Shown here: positions 1-14,400 of the stretch, in pieces
How positions within the stretch are numbered: the first letter of the stretch is position 1
Layout: each line of letters begins with the position of its first letter
Assembly: GCA_964304625.1 (NCBI GenBank)
Contig: OZ199839.1
Span: 9,982,001-10,046,000 of the forward strand
Reading direction: 5' to 3'
Source: Kudoa neothunni
Lineage: Eukaryota; Cnidaria
Length of the DNA: 64,000 nucleotides
The notes under the pieces: generated by a model
Databases searched by the model: none
What the model was told of the DNA's origin: nothing
What the model saw: the letters and a program-made list of their open reading frames with translations, nothing else
Translations under genes and position numbers: made by a program

Positions 1-533
1 CTCGCGAGCCACATGTGATTCTTTGAAAGTTATGGTGTAGCTCCTGAAAAAAATTTGTTAGTTAGATTTTTTTAATTCGACCAGCATGTTAATTCAGAAA
101 AGTACAAAGCTAAACCTGTTTAATAAAGTGAAGAAATTAAATCTTTAATTATAAGCTAGAAAATATTTTTTAATAGAAAACATAGTTACAAACTATCATA
201 TAGTTTTAACATATGGTGAGCATTAGAATTATTACTAGTTTTATTAGGAAATAAAATTTAAACTAATGTTTATCCATTACCAATGTGATAGATATCGAAT
301 GAATAAAACACTAATTAAAGTTTTAAAGATGATTCATAATGCCAACTAACCAAACCAACTTTGGAAATATGTTTCAGAAACTAAATATTAAATATTATAA
401 GACATTTGCCTCAAAATTGTTTTTATTTTCTGAAAAACTTATTGTTGTATGTCTATTTATTCAACGATGAAGTTTGTAAAATAGAAGCATTACCGTTCCT
501 TTCCTCACAAACAAACGCCTGACGGAACTAATT

Positions 534-1544
534 CGTACAGCAGCGCTTCCCGATTCATGTTAGTTTCCGAAATCCTTCCCAAACAAGAGATATAAACATG
601 GATTTATTGTTTGGTGAGGAAAATACCCTTACTAAAATTACATTAAAAAGAAAAAGGCTGCCAATTTTAACTAGAATAACAGATATAACTAAAATAAGTA
701 CAATTGAGAATAGATTAAATGTTATGACTTTTTTTCTTATCTTTTTTGGACAATAATTAGGTACAAACGAGGTTCTTTGTTAGTTAAACGTATGTGCAAA
801 TCATAATTTATAAATTAATTACATAAGTAATATTTTAATGAAAAATATCAAGTGTAAATAGTTATGCTTTTTCCGAATGTTGGATTTCGTAATTTTTTTG
901 TTCTAATTATAAATAACAGATTGAATGAAGATAATAAGCGTATGATCCAATTTCGAATATAAAGTTTAAGCTTATATAATTTTTGAGTGCACATTAATTG
1001 AATTTGAAATACAAAATCTAAAATATTTCAAAAACCAAATCAAATAAACTTAATCTTCACGCTAATCAAAGTTGAATACTTACTTTCCTTATAGTTTAAT
1101 TTAAAAAAATAAATAATATAATTTTTTAAAATTCAGCCCATTTCAAAAAGCTTTTTAAGTCGTTTATGTTTTCAATTAAAAATAAATATTTTATTAGTTT
1201 GTTTGTTAGGATGCTTAAGATATGAAATAATTTATTTATGAATGAAAAGCAATAAATTATTATTTTTATTTCATTTATTAATCAATTTAAAAAAAGTAGA
1301 TTAACAACAAATAAATTTTCAGTAAAATTCATCAAACGATTATTTGTTTATCAGACAACTTTCAGCTTTGATTGCGGACGAATCGCACATGATATTTTTT
1401 TCGAGAGAGATTCTGAATATTAAGAATCAGTACAATACATACAAAACTTGTTCGGCCGTACAATTGTTTCGATGACTCAAGGTGTTATTTTCGGACCTCA
1501 AGTGACTGTCTACCGGACCCCCAATCGGGAAGCACTATCGTACC
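534..1544. repeat. Imperfect inverted repeat, about 1 kb apart
   Basis: A 22-bp segment at 534-555 and a 22-bp segment at 1523-1544 are inverted copies with 17 of 22 matches, sharing the core AATCGGGAAGC. The arms are more GC-rich than the surrounding sequence, as is much of 1430-1590. The pair could be the terminal repeats of an old DNA transposon, but I see no transposase and no target duplication. The rest of 1-2200 is AT-rich sequence in which I see no gene. Confidence 0.3.
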
Positions 1545-2205
1545 GCGTAAACAGCATACGAATCGGATTATCGTCCGCTCACTGGTAAGGTGGAAACATA
1601 AAAAACTTGTAACATTAGAAAAAATTAAAAAAAAATCCGAAAGAATTAAATTCTTGTGTTACTACTCTATTCGTAAATATTTAATTTTATTTTTTGCCAT
1701 ACTATCATATATGATTAAATGTGAAAAATATTTTAACATTTTTGCGATCCTTTTCATGGAGAAAAAGTTTTTGGATCGTTAACTACTAATTTACTTTTTT
1801 GGAAATACTATCATAAATTATACCTGTACAAATTATATCCAAATTTTCTAGTGATTAACTGAATAACAAAAAATTAATAAACCTCTATTTAGAATTCTAC
1901 ACATTTTATCTTATTATTTACCAAAAATTTTCCAAAAATGTAATTTTTATATAAGGTAGAAGTACATAATTTATTTTAGTGCCTTGTGGCTCTTGAAAAT
2001 TTAGGAAATCTTAAAGTTGACTCTCGATCTGGGAATGTGTGGCCACCCTGGTCTATAAATTTGGTAAATAATAATTTTTTGGAGTCAAATTTGTTAAAAA
2101 AAATACAAAACTTTTAACAACCTGATTAAAATCCGTCTATATCAATTTGATACTATGATGATATTTAAATTTCACCTTATAATAAAAAATCATTTGTTAA
2201 TTTAT

Positions 2206-3016
2206 CCCTTTCATGCCGGTTTTTTTTTCGCGATTTGAAGATAAAATATTACTAATATATATGGTCAGTTTGAACGATTTAAAAAATTATGATGTCTAAA
2301 ATAAATTGTATCATCCATTATCGTCAAATTACGGGAAAAAAGGTAAATTAAAAAAATCATATTTATACGTATCATAACTAATTTAAAATTTCAAAATGTC
2401 GTTAAAAAGCATTTAATATTTATTTTTTATCCGAAGTGAAAACAATAACTTAATACAATCAATATGCTTACATCTATCAATTTTTTTGTGCATGCGCGCC
2501 AGCCAATTTAGATGTGTCGACTTTTCATTTTCCAAACTATTTCATATTGAAAAATGTTTAAACGTAAAAGTTAAAAAAAAGAATAAAACGGAGTGAGTTT
2601 TAGTATATAGATTTTTTTACTTGAAGTAGATATGTTATATAATTATTAATAATAGTAATAACGATTTATATTATAATCTGCAACAATGATCTCTGCATAA
2701 CTCTTTTAAATTAAAAAATTCAAATGTTTTTGAATAATATAATAATTAACAAATTGTACTTTATCAAAAATCTATTAATAGAAAATGATACGATTATACA
2801 CTAATATAAATTTCGTGGTTTAACGTGTTGCTATAAAACATTAAATTGCATTTTTTTATGTTAAAATTGAAACTAATTTTTTCTTTTTTTGGATAAAAAA
2901 AGTCACCATGATATTTTTAAACTAATTTGGAGAATATATTTGAAAGAAAATGCCGTGGAAACTGAATTTTTTCTCCCGTTAATTTAAAATTCATATGATC
3001 ATTAAACACCTAAAGG
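2206..3016. mobile_element. Non-autonomous TTAA element (piggyBac-type), copy 1
   Basis: This 811-bp element begins CCCTTTCATGCCGG after a TTAT (a decayed TTAA) and ends just before TTAA at 3017-3020. It has no coding capacity. Its interior is alignable by eye with the element at 51965-52813: both share the run CAATATGCTTA and, further on, GTTTTAGTATAT in the same order and spacing. The left terminus also resembles that of the piggyBac at 37834 (CCCTTTCGTGCCC). I infer a MITE-like family moved by a piggyBac transposase. It lies about 300 bp beyond the stop codon of family gene A. Confidence 0.6.
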
Positions 3017-3318
3017 TTAAACAAACTATAAACCACATTTGTTTAATTATAACCAGTTGTTTGACTTTATATAAATTTTTTAGTCACAATCGACTGGTTT
3101 AATTTGGCATAGGCAGTAAACTTTATGACGCGTAGAAATCAACAGAGTCGAGTATTTTGGAAGCGCGCACAAATTTGACGAATTATTGCTTTATTATAAG
3201 AGTTATATCACGTGAATTAATTATTAAGAGTAATATAAAAAATAATTAAAAATAATTATATAGGACAGAAAAGAGACGGAGAAAAGTACTTATACGAAAG
3301 ATTTGAATGAAAAGCAAT

Positions 3319-6300
3319 TTATAGCTCATATTGAGGCTCCTTTGAGGCACTACGTCGCACACAAATAACTATGCAAATAATCAGAACTAGAACAATGATG
3401 ACGACCACTGGAACTATAATCCTAAAATTACATTAAAAAATGAATACCAAATTCTCTACTTTAGATTTTCTTGTAAACTAAATAATGATTAGTTATTTTA
3501 AGAACAAAAATATTACGATTCATAATTTTCATTAACATCTTCAGGTGTGGGGGTTTCCGATTCAGTCTCTTCATTATCCACAGATGAAGTATCAGTAGAA
3601 ATAGTTGACTCTTCGCTATTCACAGTTGAAATGTCTGGAGATGTAGTTGGCGTTTGAGAAGAAGTTTCTGAATTTGGCACAATAGGTTTAGTTGTGGATG
3701 TTTGAACTTCAGAACCTAAAACACAAATAAAATTTTATTGTTACAGTATTTTTGGAATTAGAAAACTGAAAGCGGAGCGTCACTTTATCATACTTATGAG
3801 GAAAGAAAAAATAATAATAATAAAATAAATATTGATGAAAAAAATATTATTTTCATATAACATATTATAATTACTTTCAATAAATATTAATTCAATGTGT
3901 AAAAATAACAGTAAATACATTTTAACCCTCTAACGATCTAAAAAACAATACCCCTAAAACACTTTTGGGGTAAAAATTAGCCCACATTTTTGTTGCACCG
4001 ATGTGTTCAAAAAATAATTTATTGAGGAATACAAAATATCCTTAAATTTAAAACAGTACAATCATTGGAATATTGTATTAATTAGGCCAAATAATCTCAA
4101 ACTAATACCGAGTATGATATTATGGGGATATATTGACGTTCTCCGTAAGTGTTTACAAAATAAAAATATCGTTATCGGCTTATAAAAAGCTCAATAAAAA
4201 AAATAAGCACGACAGTTAATTTCTGCGCTTCAACATCAACAGAATTTTTAAGCATGAGTGAAGAAATAAAACTTGCAGCAATTATGACACTATTTAGAGT
4301 TTCTCTTATCATTTTATTTTTCGCAATAATCTCAGCATGATGATTTTTTATTTAAAATCGGTTCTTTATTCGAATATAAAATTTATTTAAATTTCTTTTG
4401 ATAACTTTTCTGGAGATTCTATTTACAGTGAATTGTACAATTCTTCAGAAATCTCTTTCAGAAAGTTTATCCTTAATTTTTTCTCTGAATTAAATATGTC
4501 ATTGAATAATGCCAATGCATTAATTAACACAATATCGATCATGTCGAAAAGACGATAAGCAGCCATCATCATTTAAACTTTTGATTAGAAAATAATGTCA
4601 ACACCCTATACACATTATCAACCCCACCCTTGGTTGCATTGTAATGCACTATCTTATGAGGTTTAAAATTTTTAGACACATCGATAACAATATTATCAGT
4701 GACACTTGTCTATCCTTATGAATAGCCATTAGTAATAGAACACCTACATAACCTTTAAATTCAATTTCATTGATATCATGTCACTCATCATTAAAATAGT
4801 AATTTCCAAGCACATTATTGAATACATTATGACAAAACTGTCGATTTCTGAGGTAAAGGATAACAAAAAACAATAAATGAATGATTTTATCTTTGAAGAA
4901 ACATATGAAGTAATACCAAGGATGGAATTCGTTATGTTTTCGGCACAGGTTTCTCTCGTAGGTGACATTGATAAACTTAAAGTAATTCCACTTTTACTTT
5001 TTAAATTTTTATAATTAATATCTATGGGATCTATTTATTCGTCCGATATATCATTTTTATCAATAATTTGATCGTCAAATTTGCTTCCAGACAAGGTATA
5101 TTCGCCAATGAAATCACTTGCATCATTCATTTAGAATTATGCACTACGCGCACATACGCATTGTACCACCTAGTCATTTTGTTCATTGTTTTCTTCAAAT
5201 CTACTCGTTTGATTTAACTAATAATTTATATTTCATTACTTACAAGATACTCTTTACATTAAAGTAATAAAAAATGGGGGGGGGGGGAATTTACCCCAAA
5301 AAACGTTAGAGGATAATATTTAAATAAAATTTTTTCGTTTTCAATAGTCTTTTCCAATTTTTTAGTAAAAGTAAATCATTGTAAGTTCCATGAATACTGA
5401 ATATTTGGTGAGATTTAATAAATTAAATAAAAAGATATGCTCAACACAAAATAGTTTTGGGGTGCATTTACCCCAAAATCGTTAGAGGGTTAATAAATTT
5501 ATATTTAGAAGTAAAAACTAACGTTATTCCTAATGATAATATTAACTAAAATATATTGATTTAAAAAATTAGTTTAAGATGTATATAACAGTGTTAAAAG
5601 TAGAAAAATTAAAAAGGACGAATAACCACGTGCCAATATGAGAACGAAAATGCTTATTTATGGTAAAAATGGCTATTGTCACGGATCATAATATCCAGGT
5701 TGGTATAGTTTTGACTGTATTTAATTACTTTTAATCCCTAGTAGAGATAGAAAAGGGCAAAAAATAATTAAATACAACAGATTCTAAAAAATATACTTAA
5801 TACATCAACTATGAATAGGAGTTAACGGTATTAAAAATGGAAACCGCGCAAGCTTTAGTTATCATTTGGATTTAAAACTCCCGTGTCAATAGCCAGTGTT
5901 TTTATGATATTACTCCTGTATAACATATTTATGATTAAAGGGAAAAATTTAGTTCTAGATATCTATAATTCTATAAGGTTTAAAAAAATAACGTTATACA
6001 TAAAAATTGCTAAAGTTAAATTGTAAAAAATTGATGAAAAGATCATGACTAAATTAGTTGTCACTATAAATATTTTTGAAACTTTATATGTATATATACA
6101 TATATATATTAATTTAGCACACTCAAATAATCAAAGTAAAAACAATGATACTTTATACGATATTATGATATAAATGTAAATATAATTAAAATTACTAATA
6201 ACTACTTTAAAACTTAATAATTCAATAATTCTCTAAAAATGAGAGCTATAAAAAATTTTGTTTTCTGATAATTTAACTTTTTATATAAAAAAATTGAAAC

Positions 6301-8964
6301 ACCGATTTTAATCTCTAGATTTATATGAATTGCCGATGATACTAAAAATGTAAATTAATGCTGCATTTTAGTAAAAATTACCAAAATAAATTTAAAATGC
6401 AATATACCCTTGATAACTATTGTTGTTCCGTTCACAGAGAGATCATTCGTGTAGAATAAAGTCAATTTATAGCTAAGATTGCCATCAAGTTGGTTGATGA
6501 GGAACCATTTGCAGAGCGGTACGAAAGCACTGCAATATTTTCTTTCTGATTTGGAACATTGCTTCACCTTAACATATTCTCCGTTTACTAGGGCTAATAA
6601 CTCGTAGTAACATCTTGTGTTTGACGGTTGAAATCGTTGGGGTACCACCGAAGTGACATTTATATAATTATTTTTCAGAATCGCCGTTACATTTATATTA
6701 TTATCTATTTATATTTATATCTGATTAGCACGTTGAATAATAAATGATAAATCTATCACAAAAAAATAATTTTTATTACCTTTTGATATTAATATGCATT
6801 TTGTCTCCGGTAATTCTACAAACGGTCTCACACATACAAGGTAATCATAAGAGCGAATGTAAGGATCAGAAAATTCGAAAATGTTGCACCAAGGAGGATA
6901 TTCGCATGAGTTTCTCATATCTGTTAAATCGGTTATATATGTGTAAGTATTTATTTTTGTTGGTTTTAGAATTTTATTTCCATGAAGACAGGTATAGATC
7001 AAACGAAATGCTTCATCTTGCCTAACAAAAACATTGTAATCGCATTTATACAGGAATGCTGGACCATATGGGAACTCTCCATAAATAGAAAAGTTTCCAC
7101 TTGTAATGTTATAATGGTTGTTGAGTTGGAGGGAGCCATCCACTAAAACATTAACCAATTAAAAAATTTCATTTACAAATTTTTTATTTAAAATATTATT
7201 GTACTTAGCATAAATATATCATTATAATCTTTATTGATTTCAATTTTTATTTTATAACTTGCAGGAGATAACCCAATAATATTGAAATCATCGTTGCATA
7301 ATCCTAGGCATCGAGAGCCATTATCACAAGTCGCTTCGTAGAACAGATCACTTTCCATAGGACTAACATAGATAGCGCAACTATAGCCAAGTTGTTTGCT
7401 TTCAAATTCTTCGAAATTGCCTCGTAATTTAAGAATGTGTCTATTTTCTTGGGGTACGAAAACAATTTTGTCTGTTCCATCAACACCGTCTATATATTAT
7501 ACATAAAATAATATCAATAAATATTTAAATTATTACCTATTTTGACAAAAACTTTAACTACATACATTAGGATAATCGAGATATACATTTCAATAGACAC
7601 CATGTATGATTTAGCGGGTTGTAACTTATCGTATTTGATCGAATCGCATGCATTCACATTAGAGGTTGTAGGATCCCGGTAAACAGCGACATAATCAGCA
7701 GTTGTATTTGGGGAATCTACTCGATATAATTCTGACCTACATGTGCTGTACTCGTAACCAAAACTATCGCTATTTTGATTGAACAATGATTTATCAAGAA
7801 CGAAGCTAAATTCTTTTATTCTCGAGATTAAACCGCCAGCGGAGTTTTCCATGGAGTTAAATACTAAATGCAAATTACTAAGGTGTAGCATAGTTTAATC
7901 ATACAAAACTTTTTATCGATAAATCCTGAATTAATATCAAGCAATTCATGATATCTTGTTTTTATAATTATTTCAACAATAGGGTAATGAGGCAGTTTAA
8001 GATGAACATCTTTACAAGGGGCGAAACATTGTTGAACTGGCCAGTTACCACCACAATTAGATATGTATTCTTTAGATCGCCTGTCTCTCGAATGTACACC
8101 TCCTATGGTAAAATAGCATATATCGGCAGAGAATGAATTTGAAAACGATATTAAATATTCATTTTCTCCTGATGTTGATGCACTTTTTACATTGTATTGG
8201 GGTATATACATGGGTGAATTTGTTTTCATGTATTTGTTGGGCATGTAATAGAAAAAACTAGGTAAGGTATTGCATATTATTTGAAAAAATGGTATGAGAT
8301 CATAAAATTTAACTGATGCAAAATATTTCTCTCCATGAACACTAAACACTCCAGTGGATTCCATCTGTTTAAGTTCATTTTTGTAGTATATGCTACAATC
8401 TACTTCTCGTTTGGCATTAACAAATGTATGTATATTATAATCAGATTTTTGTATAATTATACGGGGAGTAACCAAAAAAGCTAAATAAATTTGTTTATAA
8501 ATAGATTTAAACAAATTATCAGTTTATACCTCGTTGAAAACCAAGTATGGTATTAGTGTAACTGGTGGATCCAGAAGAAATATAGGAAGTTTTAACCAAT
8601 GCATAGAGGTATGGTTTAGAATAGAAATCATACTCAAGCAATATTTCACGGCCACAGTCAAAATGGCAAAAAGCCGGCGGATATATATTGCCTTCCACAA
8701 AGCACAGTGCTCCAGTTTTTATGATTGTTTCTGGAATAAGTATACTGATTTCGCAGTCCAATGCTTGATCAGTACCACTTATCACGTTCAGGTAAAAATC
8801 TAACGTCCACGCACTTGGGTTAATTCCATACTGGAATGATGTTGTTGGATTCGAAGTGTTATATCCATACATTAAGATAATCATAACTTCAAAATAACAA
8901 ATTTAACACATTGAAAAATTATGTAAATATTACCAATGGTTGTTCTAAATACGAGATGATCCAT
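3319..8964 (-). CDS. Tandem family gene A: multi-domain type I membrane protein, 845 aa
   Basis: Exons in transcript order: 8934-8964, 8530-8886, 7905-8480, 7537-7863, 7205-7489, 6780-7142, 6408-6704, 3517-3715, 3319-3421. They join as one open frame of 845 residues with GT..AG introns in phase 1 (x7) then phase 2. Residues 1-30 include a hydrophobic signal-like stretch. Exons 2-7 (residues 11-745) each encode an extracellular cysteine-bearing module. Exon 3 carries the family signatures YYMPNKYM, a CGG..C.APC cysteine cluster and NSGFIDKKF. Exon 4 (residues 322-430) looks like a fibronectin-III-type beta sandwich. Exon 8 is a Ser/Thr/Glu-rich stalk. Exon 9 is a transmembrane helix (IIVPVVVVIIVLVLIICIVI) followed by a 12-residue tail ending QYEL. 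Intron 7 is 2.7 kb and holds a piggyBac remnant. The domain reading is inference from pattern. I do not recognise the family or know its ligand. Confidence 0.85.
3926..5489 (-). mobile_element. Degenerate piggyBac transposon inside intron 7 of gene A
   Basis: The element is bounded by TTAA at 3922-3925 and 5490-5493. It has perfect 12-bp terminal inverted repeats (CCCTCTAACGAT at the left, ATCGTTAGAGGG at the right), followed inward by TACCCC/GGGGTA subterminal motifs. On the minus strand at about 4426-4550 a reading frame gives FDMIDIVLINALALFND, the hydrophobic helix block near the C-terminal end of piggyBac transposases. The remaining coding sequence is too decayed to follow. A second, decayed copy of the right terminus (TTTACCCC..ACGTTAGAGG) lies at about 5292-5313, so the right 180 bp may be a separate end or a small nested insertion. 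A run of 12 G lies at 5276-5287. Confidence 0.75.
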
Positions 8965-9934
8965 TTTAGATGTAAATTTTACCAATTAAACCACCACAAG
9001 TTAACTTTTTGATCTTGAATTACATTAACAATTAAATTTAATTAGATTAATTATTTAATAATCGTAATAATATTAATTTTAATTAATATTACATTTATAA
9101 AATAATTTTTTTCACAAATTAAATGTTTATTTTAGTAGTTGAATAGTTTCAGGCATTTTTGTAATATTAATTAAATATTTCAAAGTATTAATACAGTTGT
9201 TAATTTCATCTAATAAATAATTTAATAATCCTTTTGGATGTTAACATGCGACATTAATTAAATATTAAAAAGATTAAGTATAATTTGTTACCGTTATTGA
9301 ATTGTCACACCTAAAATTAGCCATTTCGTTTCTAATAACTGATTATTATTCAAAAATATAGTATATATTTTGGGTATTTGAGTATGTAATGGTGAATAAG
9401 ATATTTATGATCTTGATACGAAATAATATATCAAGATTGCCTTTATAGAAACATTGGTTAAATAAATACATTACAAGTAGGGTAAAATTACCACTTTATT
9501 TTCGATTTTTATACAGTTAAGAAATAATACATTATGTTTTTTGAATAAGTATCATAATAAAATTAATAAAGAATTGAAAATTTCCTTTTCTAATTAGTGG
9601 AATAATAAATGTTGATTTATTATTTAAAATTTTTAATATTATGAAATATTCTAATTTATTTATTTAAAAACAGCAAATTTTATTAGATAAACACGCAAAA
9701 ATACTTTTATAAATATTAATTGTTAATAGGAGACGTAAATGCGCCATATAATTTATTGTTGGCAATAATAATTTTTTTGAAGATTTCAAAAACAATATGC
9801 CTTTGGAATGAAATACAATTAAATTTTCAATTAAAACATAAAATATAATAATTTTTTGGAAATTAATTACGAAGCTAAATCCTAATCATGATATATATCG
9901 TACATTTACCATCAATGATGTGACATATGGATTA

Positions 9935-11131
9935 CTGTAAGGCCTCGATATTGCGCACTAAATCGGGACCTGAGCTTTTACTGCCCATTAAGAAATCATT
10001 GTCAGAATTTTTTTATTTTTTAATTAAAAATGATCTATATTGTTTTTATTATTGAAATAATGATGTGAGAGACATCGATCCAATAATATACGAACTTTAA
10101 TTTATCTTTCGCTTTGATCAAGAGTTCTCAAAATATCAAGAAGATAGTTGAGGATATCCAACAATTTTTTTCTGTTAATACTTAACAGAAAATTCATTAA
10201 TTCCTTTAAAACAAGGTGTCTCTTTAAATATACCAATGAAAATCTATGGAAATTTTATCCCTTAAAATTAATCACTCTATAATTCTATTTCAGGTTTTTT
10301 CATTATTTCATATTCTTGTAATTCAACTCCTTCTTTATATCGTATTTATATTATATGCTCGTTGAGTGCATTGTTCTTAGGGTAGAGCGTTCTCACCGAG
10401 ATTTAATATGTGTTCGTTTTTATATTTACTTTTTACTTAATCATTAACAATATTATCGTCAACTTTTCTCCCTTATCCGTAAAGAGTGAATTTTTAAACA
10501 ACATGGAATCTTAAAATTTTAAAAGTAGCTTTTGTTCCACTTAAATCAGTGATTTAGGATCATCAGAAAAGTCTTACCTTCTCAGTGATATAAACTCTGT
10601 AATATTTGTCTTTTTTGGTGATCTGATACAATCCAGCCATATAACGCAATTTGAAGTTTAATGTATTTATTAGTTGTAATTTCTTTACTGAGAGTAACAA
10701 CATTGGATTTCATTATATCAGGTTCATTAGATCAAATTCTATTCAGAAAAGAATAACTGAATTTAATCTGAATAAAACTTACAATAACAGAATTCATAAT
10801 ATTCTATGGCACTATAGAGTAATTTTTTGGCATTTCAGATTATGGTAATTGAATCATAATATGGAACAATTCAAATTTTTTACGAAAATTTCTTCTTTCA
10901 TAACTCCGAACGTTCAAATGTGTAATTTAAGGGATTAATCGGATTAAAATTTGAAGTAACGACTGCCTCGTAGCAAGACCCTGAATTTTACAAAAAATAC
11001 ATTTTTAAAATATTATTTCGTATTTTGGGGCATAAAGCTAGAATAGAGGACTATATATATCGAAAGGTTACAATGCTGGTCACAGAAATTTGAAAAAAAA
11101 ACGCCGACTACCCTATATCGAGACCTTACTG
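9935..11131. mobile_element. Short DNA transposon remnant with inverted ends
   Basis: The left end reads CTGTAAGGCCTCGATAT at 9935, preceded by TA. The right end, read inward on the minus strand, is CAGTAAGGTCTCGATAT, ending at 11131, followed by TT where TA would be expected. The 17-bp ends match at 15 positions. Size (1.2 kb), TA-like flank and terminal sequence suggest a Tigger/pogo or Tc1-mariner derivative. No transposase frame was recognised inside. It occupies half of the gap between family genes A and B; the rest of 8965-11467 is AT-rich and holds no gene that I can see. Confidence 0.45.
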
Positions 11132-11467
11132 TTTATTGCATAGGGGTTGTGATACACAAACCAAAGATACGCGATCGAGAGCAGTGCGGTACCTCACCTC
11201 CAAATTCAAAATATGGCTTTCGGGCTCGAACACCGCCCGCGACCAGTCACTACATTTTTATGAAATATAATATTAAATAAATAATATTTGTAATAAAAAA
11301 AATTTTTTAATTTCTGACGTTAAAAATTTAAATGATGATTTGTCAAGTGTGACATCTCATTAAAATATTAATTGATATTTGTATAAAATTAATTCAAATA
11401 AAAAAATACAAAATAAAAATTTTTTTTATGCATATTGAATTGCTTAATGCTTGAATAAAAATGACGT

Positions 11468-14400
11468 TTATATCTGATAAGTGTCATCCTTCGAATATTT
11501 GTACCTCACGAAAGCTGTCACAGCAATTATGATAACAATCACACCAATGGCCACTGGAATTATTATTCTAAAAAAAATTATTCACTTAAAATATACAATA
11601 GTACTTTAATTTCTTTTTAACGCTAAATAAATTTATTAATGAAAAGTATAAAAATAATTACGATTCGGACTTTTTCGACAGAGGCCTCAAAATTGGTTGT
11701 GGCTGAATCAGACGTTTCGGTAGTTACAGTTTGTGACTGCGAAACTATTGTAGATTCAGAAATATTGATTTCTACAGTTTCTCTGTCAATTTCAGATTCT
11801 AATTTAAAAAAAGGAATAAATAATATGAAGATAAAATAAAATCATAGTTTAATTTTTAATTAGATATATTGAAAATATAACTCCATTAAACCTAGGAAAC
11901 TATTGATGGATAAGAATTAATTAAAAAATATATTCGAATGCATAATTCATAAAAGTTAACGACCTTTATTAATCAATACACAGTTACAGGAGTATTAAAT
12001 TTACTTTTGAACTTTGATTTGTAGAAATAAATATTTTGATTGGTTTGGTAGTTATCTTCTGATTTTATATAGTCAGTAATCATTTTTACTCATCTTGAAT
12101 AATTATAAAATTTAATGGATTATGTAAAAAAGATAAAAATATTTTTCATAAAATTTAATTAAATATTTTAGAAGCAAATAATATATTAACTTTAATTTTT
12201 GTTTCAACGTACAGTCACGTGACCGCGTATGTAAGTATTTATCATGCACATTTTGTTTGGAAAATTGATTGATTGAAATAAATAAATGTTAAATTGTACT
12301 CATAAGCATCAAAAATTACAACGAAATATAATTCAGTGAAATAAAGTGACAACATTATTTTTTAGGATAAGCCAAATCTGTTTCTATAAGGGATTTTAAT
12401 ATATTCGCCTTGGGTAGCATATTAAAAAATGAAGAAAAATTTTAAAGCTCAATAAATACATGATAAACGTCAAAATTTATTTTAATTAAATAAGTTATAC
12501 AATAAACATCGATTAATCATATTAGCTTCGTTTAGTGAAGAATATTTTGTAAAAATTGAACTCTGAGTTAAATAATGTAATAGTTTAAATTTAAAACCGA
12601 AAAACAATGATTTACCTTATTTTATATCATTAAATAATTTTAAATAGCGATATGCTTTACTGTAAACTTACCCTAAAAATTTGCTAAGACCGGACATTTT
12701 GAGGGGGGCACAGTTTATAGCAACCCTTAAGGGATTCCACAAGACCTGTTATTTATTGCATTAAATAAAGTAAATAAATGATACTTTCGATCTACGAAAA
12801 ATTAAAGGATATAATAAAACATAAGTTTTGATATATTCGCCATTATATGTGATAAATATATGAGTGTAATTACCTAAAAGTATGATCAAATTGATTTCAC
12901 TAATTAAAACAATCAGTTAAAAAACCAATTACCATTAAATATACTCATAGTTACTAACAAAACCTATTTTTTTTAAACAAAATATATTGTAAAAAATTAC
13001 GACTATAAATACTATATTATTTTTTAATGATATAAAAAATAAACTACATTCATATCTTTCGATAAATCATAGTTTTCTCAGTTCAAAATCAATATTATAA
13101 TCCATAACGTAAATTAAAGTTAATTATACTTTAAACATTCTAAATGTATAAAATAATTGAAACTTATATCTAAATAATTAAAATTTTATTTTTAACTTTT
13201 GTGAATTCCGAAATCGACTTTAACCTCTAACGATACTGAGGTCGAAGATATTGAGGTCGAATCGACCGCGAAGTAGAATTTAATATCGTATAACTTTTCT
13301 CACTTGATTCCAATGTTCTCTAATTCAAGCTATTCTTTTAAATATATTCTTCAATGTAACTGAGGAAAATTGAATGATTTAGGGTTGTTTATACAGCCTA
13401 AATTTGAAGGATACCCTCTAACGATGATTTGATCATTTGATAATTTGTGGTCGATGCGAACCCATCCTTTTATTTCATCATTTTGTACGTATGTTTCATT
13501 AAATTCTTTTTTGTGAGATATTAAAAAAATTATTGGCAGAATTCTAAGGAAAATCAAGATTAATCCTAGTATTAATCTTACGCAACCTCATCGAACATTG
13601 CTTGTGCACAATTTCGACGATCGATTGCACTAGATAAAATAAAATATTTTTCCCTTCAATTTTAATTTAATACCAGAATAATACATATGGATTCTAATTT
13701 TAATATTTTATTCTATAACGACTAGTCTTCTGGTAGTGAATATTAGGATGTTATAATTGAGGATCTCTCAAGAAACTGACAACGACGATAGGGGCATATG
13801 CGATAATTCATTTATTAGCTGATATGGGTTAGTTTAGAATCTTAAAAATGATATACATCAAGGACGAGCGCAGAAAATATATTTTTTAATTTCTCGCCGC
13901 GCTCACCAATGTATACGACGTTGAGAGTAAAATCAATTATTGAATGTTGTTGTTTGCGGATTGAGTAATCGCCATTTTTGAAATGACCATTCAGTTAGAG
14001 GTTGAATTAAGTGCTTAACATTTTAAAAAAATTAAACCAAGAGCAATCATATATCGTGTTGATAGTGTTATGTTATGGATGAACGTTGCAATGCGTTATT
14101 TTTTTAAGTGCACAAAGCCATAAAGCTACATTTTATGTTTGTTTTAATTTAGCTAAAATTTTAATAACTAGAATCATTAAATTAATGAGTATAGATAAAT
14201 TTAATTTCAGAATGTAACCGCCGTTTCCTTAGTATGTAATATTAACAATACGTAGCGAAGTTGTCTGAATCAGTACTTTTACGGATTATCGATGATTATG
14301 GGGTTAGTAAAATTTAATTTACTCAAAACTTCCTCAAAAGACTTCTTACATATTATATAAACTGAAACAAAATATGTTTTAGTAAAGAAAAATAAAATAA

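Noticed and set aside
5276-5287. Run of 12 G as a functional element
   Set aside because: It sits next to the duplicated, decayed terminus of a piggyBac remnant; homopolymer slippage or assembly error is the simpler explanation.
6744-7025. Plus-strand 93-codon frame
   Set aside because: It is the antisense shadow of exon 6 of family gene A, which is supported by conserved exons in four paralogues.
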